A stretch of DNA of 64,000 bases from Geosiphon pyriformis (GCA_016748015.1 JAAOMT010000512.1:1436893-1500892), one strand, 5' to 3'. Shown: positions 1 through 10,514, counted from the first letter of the stretch. The notes: generated by a model from the sequence alone, not told the origin. A program made the numbers and translations.

Positions 1-610
1 AAAGCAAGATACCACACAAACAACACCATTTAAATTGGTATACGGTAGAACAGCAACATTACTAGTTGAGATAAAAGTCAATATATATCCAACTGAACAA
101 TAACAGAAGATAATTTCCAAGAAACATTGTTGAGAAAAACATATAACTTAATGGAAACACTAGAAAACAGATAACGAAAAGCAGCTGATAACATCTAAAA
201 GTCACAAAAAAAGCAAAAAGAATGATATGATAATCAACTACCAAATAAACTGGTTAAATTCAAGATTGAAGACAAAGTACTATTATATTATACCAAAGTG
301 GAAAAACAATGGAGTGGAAAATTTGACCCCAAATGGGATAGACCATTTTACATAGAAGAAATTCTAAGAAATGGAGCTTATAAATTAAGATAAAACAACA
401 AAATTTTAGCCAAAGCAGCATATAGTAATTGACTGAAACCATATTACCAGATAGTATCATCATCCACCAATAACATTCCACAATTAGAAGTACAAAGAAT
501 ATTAGTTCAACCAGATGAGATTCCACAAGATCTGGAACTAATCATAGTTATTGAACCAAACACATCAAATTGAACAACCAAAAGAGTATATAAAGACACA
601 TTACATGTGA
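1..610 (+). pseudogene. Element B: integrase C-terminal part (left half of split element)
   Basis: This is the C-terminal part of a Ty3/gypsy integrase, entering from outside the window. Residues KQDTTQTTPF, then NFQETLLRKTY, VEKQWSGKFDPKW and the GPY/F-like segment RPFYIEEIL are readable. The same blocks occur in elements A, C, D and E. One single-base deletion near position 107 shifts the frame. Six in-frame stops follow (TAA or TGA), and most sit where relatives have CAA or CGA. The reading continues at 10493, because element A has jumped in between. It is dead as a gene. The element belongs to LTR family F1. Confidence 0.85.
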
Positions 611-1573
611 TGTTATCAGAGGTTTTTGGTCTCTTTTCTTGAATATTGTAACTGTCTGTTGGTTGCAAATTCACGTTTTCTAGAAGTAGTTGAACCTCCA
701 ATAACTGAATTTATCTTCAAATTATCCCTTATAATTTGAACTGCTGGACTTATGAGTGGAATGGCCAATTCTCTGTCAGTTACTTTATGTAGTTACTTTG
801 TAGTAAACATCAACTCTTTCCCAGAAATTGCTCGTCTGGAAGCTCACTAAAAATGTGTAGTTACTTTGCTGTGAAAGTCAACTCTTCTACAGGAATCTTA
901 TCTGTAGGCTATCCTAATGATTGTAATAAAAAAAGAAAATAAAATAAAAAAAATGTAAAAGAAATAGGATTTTATCAAGGAAAACGTTTTCTATTCAGGC
1001 CTGGAGTCACTAACAGATTACTGAAATTGGTAGCTAATCAATTTCAAAATGTTAGTTGTGTTGAGGGAATTTCAAGTGTAATAATTTTAAAGATTTGGTT
1101 TTTGAATATTTTAATTTTTATTTGATTTTGTAAAAAAAGGTGATTTGTTCTAATTAAGATATTTTAAGTAAGTTACTATGGTAAGATACATTTTCTTAAA
1201 GAGAAAAGCTCTTCTTTTATACAACTTGTTGTAGTACTAGTCTATGAACTTGCACTTTTTCTCTTTGCTCAAATTTCAGCAAACTAAAGATATATTTTGA
1301 TAGACTACAAGTTATTTCACTGAACTATTGATTAATTTGGGTGAGCTATTCATAATTTCGGCAAATTTTAGAATGTTACAAAGTTCAGGGTATTGTGTAA
1401 TTTGATCATCTTACTTTCTGTTATACTAATTGAATTATTTAATTGAATTATGATATGTGATAATTGATTAAATAATAAATGATAATTTGAAATGATATTA
1501 ATATACTAATTAATTATAGGAATTATAAGAGTAATTTTTATGCCAATTAATAGCTAAAATTCTACTGGTAATA
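611..1573 (-). repeat. Element A 3' LTR (963 bp)
   Basis: Direct repeat of 9510-10492. It starts TGTTATCAGAGG and ends ...CTGGTAATA (TAACA mutated to TAATA). The shared interior includes the block around 620-700 (AGGTTTTTGGTC), which is also seen at 9520 and 33860. The left flank is GTGA. A minus-strand TATA box is visible at 1213-1221. Differences from the partner are mainly transitions plus short indels (963 against 983 bp). Confidence 0.92.
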
Positions 1574-2253
1574 TAATCTTCTCTCCAGACTGAGCTTTGT
1601 CAAAGTCCAAGCACTATCTGTAATATTGAGATAGTGATCCAAAATAATTGAAGTAACCTGGTCTGAAAATTGTTGAAATTTCAGTTCTGTGAGTTTGCTA
1701 ATATATTGGACTTTCATTGGTTGCAGTATTGGATTTTGTAGAACATTTTCACAAGTATTAAACAAATCATAGAGTCTAAAAGCTGTTCTAAGTTTGTAGT
1801 AAGTGTTTGTTGGTCCAGCTGCTGTTTTGAATTGATTGTGAATTTGCTTTTGTATAGCTTTAGGAGTGAGATTTGTTGCTTCAAGTTCCAGTTTTCGTTC
1901 ATAAAGTGTGTTTCCAATGTGAAAGTATTTATATATAGAGGTGTGTTCATTGTTCTGTTCATTGAAAAGTAATAGAAGTTTTTGTTGTATTGTAGCATTT
2001 GGTGGAATGTCAATAGGAGCAATTAAAAGATTTTCTTCCAGTGCTTGCTTCAAAAGTCTTGGTAACTTATTTTCAGAGTGACTTCTTGTTTTTTTTCTAT
2101 AGGGGTGATAGTTCTGTGAATGATTTGCTACTGGGGCTGTGGTTTTTTCTGAATATAATTAATTTGACTTCTATTAATCGTTATGGATAAGTCAGGAAGT
2201 GTTTTCAAGACTAACTTTTGGGATATTTGTTGAATATTTCGGGGAATAATCAT
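1562..2253 (-). pseudogene. Element A: post-integrase accessory ORF
   Basis: An uncharacterised ORF between integrase and the 3' LTR. It can start at the ATG at 2253 (MIIPRNIQQISQKLV). It reads through one TAG (CAG expected) to about 2110, then changes frame in a run of eight A. From there it is open for 163 codons to 1562, just inside the LTR. Homologous ORFs occupy the same place in B, D and E, with a shared N-terminal pattern (I-P-x2-I-x2-I-x-Q-x-L). No signal peptide, transmembrane segment or known motif is visible. Its ATG is in the same phase as integrase. The position is that of env, but nothing in the sequence resembles an envelope protein. Function unknown. Confidence 0.7.
1574..1586 (-). 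promoter_or_regulatory. Polypurine tract of element A
   Basis: On the minus strand the bases directly before the 3' LTR read GGAGAGAAGATTA. This is the purine run expected to prime plus-strand DNA synthesis. Equivalent tracts precede the 3' LTRs of D and E. Confidence 0.75.
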
Positions 2254-2419
2254 GATAAAATTGACTAATTATGAAAAGAGAGAATAAAAAAAATTATTTT
2301 TGAATATGGGGTTTTTATTTGTTTTTGGGTTTGGATGTTTTTGTAATTTATTTACTATTTTTGTCTTTGTGTTTTTATTAGAGAATTATTGTAAATTTTA
2401 AGTGTTCAAGTTTGGTTGT

Positions 2420-3783
2420 TGTTTTATTATAATTATTGGTTTTAAATTTCGGGAAATATCTTTAAGATTAATTAAAAAGGAATGTGTACCAATTTGTAGA
2501 ATTAATAGTTTAGGATTGTTTCTGAAATAATAGTGTTTCAATCTGTCTCCATGTGCAACTTTTACTAGTATTTTGTTATCAAGTCTTAACTTATATGATT
2601 CATTGCCTAGAATTTCGTGAATATAAAATGGTCTATCTCATTTGTTTTCAAATTTCTCACTCCATTGTTTTTCAGTCTTAGTTCTGTGTAAGAAAACTTT
2701 ATTTCCAACTTTAAATTCGTTGGTAATAGGTGGTAATTTGTTGTCATGTCTTTCTTTTTGTTGAGCTTGGGAATGTTCAATATAAGTTGCTACTATTCTT
2801 CTTTTTCCTTCCAGTGTACTAAGAAGAGTGTAGGCCCTTCTTTGGAGTGTTTCTTGAAAGTTTTCTTCATTGATTGGTTGCACTGAGTATGTTTCTACTG
2901 TGAAATTAATTGGTAATGTTGCTGTCTTTCCATAAGTAAGATCAAATGGTGTGTGTTTCATAGTATCTTGTTTTAGCATTCTATATGCTAGTAACACTAA
3001 TGGAATAAAGATATTCCATTTCTGTTCAAAGTCTGTTGAAACTTTGGCTAGAGATTCACACAATGTTCTGTTAAAACGTTCTACAAGTCCATTTGTTTGA
3101 GGATGATAGAGTAATAATAGAGGTTTTTTGACATTGAACTGTTCACAAATTTTTTGCATCAAGTTGTTCACAAAATGTGTTTCTTGATCAGATAAAAGTT
3201 CAATTGGGCATCCATGTCTACAAATAATGTCTTCATAGATGAAATTTGCTACTAATTTTGCATCTGCTCTTTGGATGGCTCTAGCTTCAAGCCATTTGGT
3301 AAGATAATCTACTGCTATTGCAATATAACAATTTCCTTGGGTTGTGATAGGTAATGGTCTGACTAAATCAATTCCAACTCTGTCAAAAGATTGTCCAACT
3401 TTGATTGGATTTAAAGGTTCTGTGGGACAAGTTCCTCTTCTTCTTTGACAACTATCACAAGATTCTACATATTGTCGAATGTCTTTTTGCATGTGAGACC
3501 AAAAATAATGTTCAAGGGTTCTTTGAATTGTTTCATCTCTTCTCAAGTGTGCTGAAGATGGATCTGTGTGCATGTTGTATAAAATTGTTTCTTTTTCATT
3601 CTCTTGTACTAATCTGAGTGGTTGGTTTAGGTTTCTGTGATTTTTATAATAGATTTTGTTCTGATGTATAAAATATTGTTTTGATTGGTGTTGTAAATGA
3701 TGTTTTTCACTTGGAAACCAGTTTTCTGGCTTGGTAAGAGTCTCCAAATAATTTTTAAAATTGCTGTAATTTCTGAGATCCAT
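2420..3783 (-). CDS. Element A: integrase domain (open for 381 codons, 2638-3783)
   Basis: DDE integrase, inserting the cDNA copy into the genome. The zinc-binding HHCC region is visible (histidines in NMHTDPSSAHLRR, then CDSCQRRRG), followed by the core with all three catalytic residues: D in GIDLVRP, D in LLSDQETHF and E in LVERFNRTL. The C-terminal part carries VGNKVFLHRTKTEKQWSEKF. A TGA at the end of the 381-codon run, in place of TGG, separates it from the GPY/F-like RPFYIHEIL, which continues to about 2420. No chromodomain follows. This is the best preserved integrase in the window, in frame with the RT upstream. Confidence 0.92.
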
Positions 3784-5213
3784 TTTTGTTTGGTTATTTT
3801 GTTGGTAGGTTGGTAAGTTGTGGTGGAATTGTTGTTGGTATTAATCTTGTCTCATTCTTGAGAGGCTATCAACATTGGTATGTAGTTTTCCTGGTTTATG
3901 GTGTACAATATATTTGTAGTCTGCTAGGAAATCATTCCATCAAAACTGTTTGGCACTTTGTTCAGTTTTCTTTTTATTGAGCCATTTGAGGCCAATGTTG
4001 TCTGTTATTATGTCAAATTCTTTTCTATTCTTCAGATATTGTTGAAAATGTTTAAGAGCCCAAATAACTGCGGCAGCTTCTAATTCAGTTAAGTTGTATT
4101 TTAGTTCTGTTGGTTTGAGTGTTCTATTAGCATAAGTGATAACTTGTTCTTGTCCATTTTCATATACTTGTGATAAGATGGCACCAAATGCTATATGTAA
4201 AGCATCAGTAGCTAGTTGAAATCATTTGTTAAAGTCTGGATAAGTAAGAACTGGGGCTGTTGTCAGCTTTGTTTTGAGAGTTTCAAATGCTTTTTGTTGT
4301 TCTTCAGTCTATTTGTATGGCACATTTTTATTGGTGAGATAATTGAGTGGTTTGGCAATTTCTGAGAATCCTTTGATGAATTTTCAATAATAGGAGACTA
4401 ATCCTACAAATTCTCGTAGCTCTGTGGTATTTTTAGAGATTTGGAAGTTTTTGACAGCACTGATTGTTCCAGGGTTTGGTTTAACTCTATCTTTGCTAAC
4501 AATATGTTCAAGAAAGATTAAGCTTGTTTTTCCAAAGTGACATTTCTCAATATTCAACTTCAATTCTGCTTTCCGTAATCATTGAAAAACTTTTTACAGG
4601 TAAATAAGATGGGCTTCAAAGCTTGATAAGTACACATCAGTGTCATCAAGATAAACAACTACTGATTGCCATAAGAGTCCTTCATATACAACATTCATGA
4701 GTCGTTGGAATGTTGCTAGTGTATTGCAGAGTTCAAAAAGCATAACATTGAACTCATAGTTTTCTTCTTGGGTGGTAAATGCTGTTTTGGATCAGTCTTT
4801 TGGGTCCATTTCGACTTGCCAGTATCCACTTTCCAAGTCTAAAGTTGAGAAGAACTTGGCTTTTCCTAGAGCATCTAGCATGTCATCAATTCTTGAAAGA
4901 GGATAGGCATCTCTAATTATAACACTATTCAGTTGTCTATAATTAACACAGAATCTGATTTTTCCGTTTTCTTTTTAACTAAAACTACTGATAAGACCCA
5001 AGAACTTCTTGATGGTTAAATCAATTCGTTATTGAGCATTCTTTGGATTTCTTCTCTGATGAATTGGTGGCTGGCAGGTGGCACTCGATAAGCTTGTGGA
5101 TGTTTTGGTAAAGCATCTCCTGTATGGATATGATGTTGAACAATGTTCATTTTTCCCAAGTTATTGTTGTCTTTTGCAAATATATCTGCAAATTCAGCTA
5201 TCAATTGTTTCAA
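3784..5213 (-). pseudogene. Element A: reverse transcriptase and RNase H
   Basis: RT-RNase H, which copies element RNA into DNA. The N-terminal part is open (5016-5213; VPPASHQFIREEIQRMLNNE). A TAA then stands where CAA is expected, and one base is missing in the A-run near 4972. Beyond that the fingers and palm are readable, with the catalytic YLDD intact at 4642-4653. RNase H follows with ATDA, ELEA and ITDN carrying the acidic residues. Stops at CGA, CAA and TGG positions break it in at least seven places. It is the only RT here that keeps YLDD; C, D and E have Asn replacements. Confidence 0.88.
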
Positions 5214-5684
5214 TTGTTTTTGTTGTTAAGATTCTAAGAGACCTATGTTAATACGAGAGAGTTTTTCTTCCAAAAGATGGTAGTTTTCAGTAGTGGGAAT
5301 GATATTTGAATTTGGGAGTAGAGTGTGCCTTACAATTTCGATAAAATTAGAGACAATTTGAGGGTTTTCATCTTGAAAAATATTGCTGTATATGATTCCA
5401 ATCTCTAATTTGTTTAATAAGACAATAGAGTAATTATTAGGGTTGTAGAATGTAACTCAAAATTTTTTCATTCCTTTGGGAATATAAACATTTGGAATTG
5501 AGATTTCATGCTTCAAACAGATTTGTTCATTGGATTCAAAGATTTGTTGTGTAGTGGTGGGTTTTGAGCAAGTGTAAATTTCGTGATATTCTTCAAAAGG
5601 TAAAATAATAATTGGCTGGGGAAGTTGAAGAATCTGGTGAAATTTATTTTGTGTATTAAGAGCTATGTTTACTAGAACTGTAAA
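5214..5684 (-). pseudogene. Element A: pre-RT beta-rich segment
   Basis: The segment between dUTPase and RT. A pattern of the type VNIPKG...NYSIVLL with alternating hydrophobic residues is readable, similar to the stretch that precedes RT in many gypsy elements. Two stops lie in it. It aligns in position with 15387-15698, 31141-31557 and 43385-43696. No catalytic role is suggested. Confidence 0.55.
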
Positions 5685-6221
5685 TCATCCAGTTGAACCA
5701 AAACCTTGAGTTTCTCTTTCACTTTTTCCCAATTGTTCTCTGTTGTTTACTGATTGTAAACCCGAAATGTTAATTAAAAGTAAGTAAATTGCTTGAGCAA
5801 TTTTTTCAGCATGTTCAATTTTGAATGGTTTATTTGTCTTATTTTGTAACATGATAGTAATGTCTCTAGTGTATCTTGCATCTATAACTCCTCCTCTAAT
5901 ATTAATTCCTTTGGTTGCCAATGATAATCTGGAGGCAATTTGAACCATTGTTCCTGGTGGTATTTCAAAAGCAATTTTGAGATTAATTTTTGTCAAGGAC
6001 TTTGGTTGGAGAACCAAAGTATCTTTTCCTGGGTATCTTAGGTCATATCCAGCATCAATTTCGTGTGCTTTTTCTGGTCTGATTCCTTGGCCATGGTTGT
6101 CAAAATATTTAAGTTGTAGAAGTGGTTGCTTTTCAAAAAGATAGATGGGGGTGGTTGGTAATTCTTCTACTAGTTCAAATACTCCAAATTCGATTTCATT
6201 TTCATCATTCTCATTTGGCAA
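5685..6221 (-). CDS. Element A: dUTPase domain
   Basis: A dUTPase fold inside the polyprotein. Such enzymes hydrolyse dUTP to dUMP and pyrophosphate and so limit uracil in the cDNA. The five family motifs are recognisable in order: AGYDLRYP (motif 1), ASRLSLA (motif 2, usually ASRSSLA), GVIDARYT (motif 3, usually GVIDAGYT), the region around EKIAQAI (motif 4) and TQGFGSTG (motif 5). The Ser-to-Leu and Gly-to-Arg changes in motifs 2 and 3 probably spoil activity. The segment is open for 178 codons and is in frame with gag and protease. Confidence 0.92.
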   Translation of the reverse strand: MPNENDENEIEFGVFELVEELPTTPIYLFEKQPLLQLKYFDNHGQGIRPEKAHEIDAGYDLRYPGKDTLVLQPKSLTKINLKIAFEIPPGTMVQIASRLSLATKGINIRGGVIDARYTRDITIMLQNKTNKPFKIEHAEKIAQAIYLLLINISGLQSVNNREQLGKSERETQGFGSTG

Positions 6222-6239
6222 AGGAATGTTAAGAGCATA

Positions 6240-6900
6240 ATATTTTAAACACTATTGGTCATCACAAGGCATAATACATTTTTTACACAATTGAATGTTT
6301 ATTTGCTCTAATTGTTAAATTTGAGCTTTTTTGGTCGGATATGTGTGGCTTGCAATTTGGTGGTAGGTTTCTATTTCATCTTCATAATCAAATCCAGCTA
6401 ATTCCATAGTATACTCAATATATTTAGCTTCTTTCATTTGGTGGACATCTTTTTGGGTGGCTCTATTGATCAATGCTATTGCTAAGTCAAAAATCATTTC
6501 AGCATTATGAGGGTAGTAGTAAAGTTTATTAAGAGTACTGTTGTATGCTGCATCAAATGGTGTTCCTCTTCTGACTTTTTCCGAAATTGATAGAGCATAT
6601 TGACAGGTTTGATTACATACTCCTCCTCTTATTGCTACATTAATTCAATTGTATTCTTCTGGTAGCATTTTTCCATAAGTAAGACAAGGAGTTTTGTCCC
6701 ATTTTCCACTTCTCTTTGGGGATCCAAATCATTCTCTATGGCATGCCTTGCAGAAATAACAAGTGCAAGTTTCGTATTTCTCTTCTGGGGAAATACAGGC
6801 TCTCATAAATAAAAGCTTCTTTTTGCAATCTTTGCATTTTAGTGGAATGTATGATGGTTTTTTTCGTGGTTCTGGTGTGGAATATCTAACTTTTTTTCAT
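6240..6900 (-). pseudogene. Element A: Cys-rich module between protease and dUTPase
   Basis: A domain I cannot name. It has repeated C-x2-C pairs: KCKDCKKKL, CYFCKACHRE, GVCNQTCQY and, nearer the dUTPase, QLCKKCIMPC. GKWDKTPC and RRGTPFDAAYN are also shared with D. It is probably a zinc-binding fold of about 120 residues plus a smaller second Cys cluster. The open piece 6315-6497 (60 codons) is its C-terminal linker. TGA stops interrupt it where Arg or Trp is expected. The same module lies in the same place in C, D and E. Confidence 0.7.
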
Positions 6901-7109
6901 CTTCTTGATTCTTCAAAAATCTCTTGTTTTGTTTTCTCAGCCCAATTGGATGGTGATCTAAGAGCCATGTAAGTTTTAGTAAGTGACATTTCTTTCTCTT
7001 CTTCAAATTCAAATACTGGAGCTTTTTCTGATCATTTGTTAAAGGTATCACAGGTTGCAGATACTATGGTATATTGTTCTTGGTATGAGATTTTAAGTTC
7101 TTGAGTTTT

Positions 7110-7600
7110 TCAGTTCAGGTTTGTATTGCCCTTGAGAAGCCAATCATTTCCGACTAGAACTTGGTATTGGGGTGCATTCATAACAAGAACTTTAACTGGA
7201 ATGGTGATTCCATCAATTGTAAAGGGGAAATTATCAATTTCTTCTACTAGAGTCTTCTTCATACTATCAGCTGTGACAATAACTGTTTGAGCTGGTCTGT
7301 CTATGTTTTGTTTGAGTTGTTGCATCAGCTGGTAAGTGATGATACTTCCAGCCAATCTACTATCTAAGATTAAGTGAATGGGTTTTTTTTCCACTGTAGC
7401 TTCTGTGTATATAGCAGTAATTGCTTTCTGTTCATTGACTGCTGTATTACTAAGCAGAAATGGTGATTTATTTGCTTCAAATTCAAATGAAAATATATCT
7501 GACAGATTGGCATTTTGGGCAATTTGAGTTGGTGGAATGGTATGGTTAGAAGGATTTGATTTTGGTGCTGCAATTTCACCTTCAGAAAGTGCAGTTTGTT
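7110..7600 (-). CDS. Element A: aspartic protease domain
   Basis: Retroviral-type aspartic protease that would cut the polyprotein. It lies in an open 245-codon segment (7110-7847) that also holds the Gln-rich end of gag. The active-site triad is altered: DSR at 7356-7364 instead of DSG, in the context LILDSRLAGSI. The flap and second half are readable (FTIDGITIPVKVLV, ALVGNDWLLK-like). Gly-to-Arg next to the catalytic Asp should inactivate it. Confidence 0.88.
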
Positions 7601-9464
7601 GAAAATCCGATTTCTCTGGTATTGTAAGATAACTGGGTTGAGTGTGATAGTGATTGGGTCTTTGCTGACCCAAATTTCGGGGAACCAACTGGTTATTTGG
7701 ATTAATTCTGTTGTTGTTACTCTGCAATTGATTTTGGGGTATAAATTGGTTATATTGAACCAATTTTCTTGCTGATACTTGATATTGTTGAGTGAGTGGT
7801 GTCTGATATGGCTGAATTGGTAAAAATTGCTGATATTGTTGCTGCATTGGTTGTGGAGTTGGTGAATAGTAACTGTTTTGATTTTGTGATCTTGGTGAAT
7901 AATAAGTTGGTGATAGAGATTGATAATAAAATTGTTGTGGTAAAGAGTAATGTTGATTACTCCTGTTTTGTTGGTCTCTTTGTAATTTCTTACAATCTCG
8001 TTTCCAGTGTCCTGGAATTCTACAATAATGACAATTTTGAGGTTAGTTGTTGGATGGTGATCCAAAATTGTTTTGGTTGCATTGTTGTGAGGGTTGATAT
8101 CTTTGTGATTGTTGTTGTTGTTGTTGTTGGTTTGTGAAGTAGCTTTCAACCTTTTTTGTGAGTTGGTCTATCTTCTCTTCAGCTGTTGAGCTGGTTTCTC
8201 CAATTGCAAGGTTTACAAACTTGGTGTGATTTGTTTTTTCCATTGCCATTTCATAGCTTTTTGTATATCTAATAGCAGTTGCTAAGTTTGTTAGAGCATG
8301 TAGATGGACTTTCTTAATCAGTTTGTCTTTTAACCCTGCTATAAACTGATCCAGAATTTGAGCATCAAAATAGTAGTCATTGGTTTCCAATTGTCAGATT
8401 TGTCTGAGAAGTTTGTTAAATCTTCTAAGATAGGTCATAACAGTTTCAGATGTTTCTTGTTTGATATTGTGAAAGTGATTTTTGAGAGTGATAGAGATAT
8501 TGTTGTCAGTGAATTGTTATAGAAAAGCAGCTTTGAATGCTTGCCAGTTTTCAAATAGTTCTTCTAAATTTTCAAACTATTCTCCTGCTGTTCTTTGAAG
8601 AAAGTAGGGAATTGCTTTGAGTATTTTTGCTGTGATCCAACTATTTGCATCTCCTGCTTTTTGAACTTTGTCAAGCCATTCTTAAGAACTGGTATTATTG
8701 TCTTCACTAGTAAATTCTGGAATTTTTGCAATGTAAGCAGTTGTAATTTCTTCTTCGTTTTCTGTAATTTCTTCTGGTTTTGATTCAGTTTCTTCACTTT
8801 CCAAGCTTTCCGAATAATTATTTTCATTTTCCTGTAAGTAATCAATGATATTGGCACTTGTTGATATTGGTTCCTGCTATTGAGTAGAGTTTCTAGGTGA
8901 CTGAAAATCTTCTGGTCTGAAGAAGTGGTTGAGTGGTGAATTTGGTGTTTGTGGTTGAACAAGTGAAATTGGAAATAGTGTAATAGAAAGTGGTAGTTTG
9001 ACACTGGTTCCTTGTTTAGGTGTTTGCAAGTGTTTGGCAGTTGTCTTTTGTAGTGTTGGAGTGTTTGGAGTGGTTCTTGAGTATTGCTTCAATCTTTGTT
9101 TGTCTTTGTTGCTTGTTTCTGTCTCTGATTCAAAATCAATAGAGTATTGAGACTGTACTGGGTATTATTTTTCACAATACTCAATAATGTTAAAATTAAG
9201 TTCTTGGAAGTAGGTAGCAAGTGTTTTACTGTTCAGATCTTCTGTTCTCAATCGTGAATAGTACACTAAATTATTGTAAAGATTGCTTCTGACTTCTGAA
9301 ATATTGTAGTTTCCAAAAAGATAATTGTTGATGCAGTTTTCAATATATTGGTATACTGATTTCTTGACAACTTCAATTCCGTCTGAAATGTTGAATCTTT
9401 GCTTGCAGTGAATGTAAATTGACTGGTAATACTCTAGAGTTGCTGTGTTTGGTGTGGTTACCAC
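7601..9464 (-). pseudogene. Element A: gag
   Basis: Structural polyprotein of the virus-like particle. It is readable from about 9464 (VVTTPNTATLEYYQ), with no clear ATG at that end. It holds a capsid-like region with W and F spacing (WLDKVQKAGDANSW ... ETSETVMTYLRRFNKLL). A nucleocapsid zinc knuckle CHYCRIPGHWKRDC lies at 7992-8033 (C-x2-C-x4-H-x4-C), preceded by a poly-Gln run near 8110. Seven in-frame stops break it, all TAA, TAG or TGA at likely Gln, Arg or Trp codons, but no frameshift does. The large open frames in other phases over 7370-9004 are shadows. Confidence 0.85.
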
Positions 9465-9491
9465 TTTGAATTTGTTTTTGCTGTGTTGTTT

Positions 9492-9509
9492 CTGTGGGAG
9501 AGCACCAAA
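9492..9509 (-). promoter_or_regulatory. Primer-binding site of element A
   Basis: Directly inside the 5' LTR the minus strand reads TT then TGGTGCTCTCCCACAG. A TGG start two bases after the LTR end is the usual form of a tRNA-primed site. Elements E and C share TGGTGCT, so they may use the same primer. I cannot name the tRNA. Confidence 0.6.
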
Positions 9510-10492
9510 TATTACCAGAGGTTTTTGGTCTCTTTTTTTGAATGTTGTAACTGTTTGTTGGTTGCAAATTCACGTTTTCTAGAAGTAGTTGAACCTCCAA
9601 TAACTGAATTTATCTTCAAATTATCTCTTATAATTTGAACTGCTGGGCTTATAAGTGGAATGACCAATTCCCTGCCAGTTATTTTATGTAGTTATGTTGT
9701 AGTAAACATCAATTCTTTCCCAAGAATTGCTCGTCTGAAAGCTCACTAAAAATGTGTAGTTACTTTGCTGTGAAAGTCAACTCTTCTACAGGAATCTCAT
9801 CTGTAGGCTATCCTAATGATTGTAATAAAAAAATAAAAGAAAATAAAAGAAATATAAAAGAAATAAGATTTTATTAAGGGAAACGTTTTCTATTCAGGCC
9901 TGGAGTCACTAACAGATTACTGAAATTGGTAGCTAATCAATTTCAAAATGTTAGTTGTGTCGAGGAAATTTCAAGTGTAATAATTTTAAGGATTTGGTTT
10001 TTGAATATTTTAATTTTTATTTGATTTTGTAAAAAAAGGTGATTTGTTCTAATTAAGATATTTTAAGTAAGTTACTATGGTAAGATACATTTTCTTGAAA
10101 AGAAAAGCTTTTCTTTTATACAACTTGTTGTAGTACTAGTCTATGAACTTGCACTTTTTTTCTTTGCTCAAATTTCAGCAAACTAAAGATACATTTTGAT
10201 AAACTACAAGTTATTTTATTGAACTATTAATTAATTTTGGTGAACTATTCATAATTTCGGCGAATTTCTTATAAATTTCGGCAAATTTTAGAATGTTACA
10301 AAGTTCATGTATTGTGTAATTTAATCATCCTACTTTCTGTTATACTAATTGGATTATTTAATTGAATTGTGATATGTGATAATTGATTAAATAATAAATG
10401 ATAATTTGAAATAATATTAATATACTAATTAATTATAGGAATTATAAAGGTAACTTTCCTGCCAATTAATAGCTAAAATTCTATTGGTAACA
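9510..10492 (-). repeat. Element A 5' LTR (983 bp)
   Basis: Partner of 611-1573. It starts TATTACCAGAGG (TG of the end mutated to TA) and ends ATTGGTAACA. It contains a minus-strand TATA box TATAAAAGA at 10112-10120, the likely promoter of the element. It is followed by GCGA, the right copy of the target duplication. Compared with its partner it has an extra TTTCGGCGAA-type unit near 10255-10275. Confidence 0.92.
10112..10120 (-). promoter_or_regulatory. TATA box in element A 5' LTR
   Basis: TATAAAAGA on the minus strand. It is conserved in the partner LTR (1213-1221) and in the solo LTR (34455-34463). It is the best core-promoter candidate for family F2. Confidence 0.55.
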
Positions 10493-10514
10493 GCGACAAA
10501 AGCAACCAAGAAAA

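Larger units (their letters stand above)
611..10492 (-). mobile_element. Element A: complete Ty3/gypsy-type LTR retrotransposon (family F2)
   Basis: A 9.9-kb element bounded by two similar LTRs (611-1573 and 9510-10492) with TGTTA...TAACA ends, each end slightly mutated. Order along the minus strand: PBS, gag, protease, Cys-rich module, dUTPase, pre-RT segment, RT, RNase H, integrase, accessory ORF, polypurine tract. Flanking 4-mers GTGA (607-610) and GCGA (10493-10496) are the target duplication in element B. Gag, protease, dUTPase and the start of RT share one frame from 9464 to 5016. A one-base loss near 4972 shifts RT and integrase together. About twenty in-frame stops break it, nearly all explained by transitions. 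Confidence 0.93.

Noticed and set aside
1714-2022. 102-codon minus-strand ORF over the accessory ORF of A
   Set aside because: Shifted shadow. The other phase is the one conserved in B, D and E.
1562-2253. Envelope gene (retrovirus-like element)
   Set aside because: The position fits, but there is no signal peptide, no transmembrane segment and no cysteine pattern of an envelope protein.
3405-3980. Plus-strand ORFs opposite the integrase of A
   Set aside because: Antisense shadows with Phe/Leu/Cys-rich sequence and no conserved counterpart.
8100-8135. Microsatellite of GTT units as an independent repeat
   Set aside because: It is the poly-Gln coding run of gag in element A.
7370-8149. Large open frame of 259 codons on the minus strand in another phase than gag
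   Set aside because: It overlaps the zinc knuckle and Gln-rich gag in a shifted phase. Its low-complexity Asn/His content is a by-product of CAA/AAT-rich gag codons.
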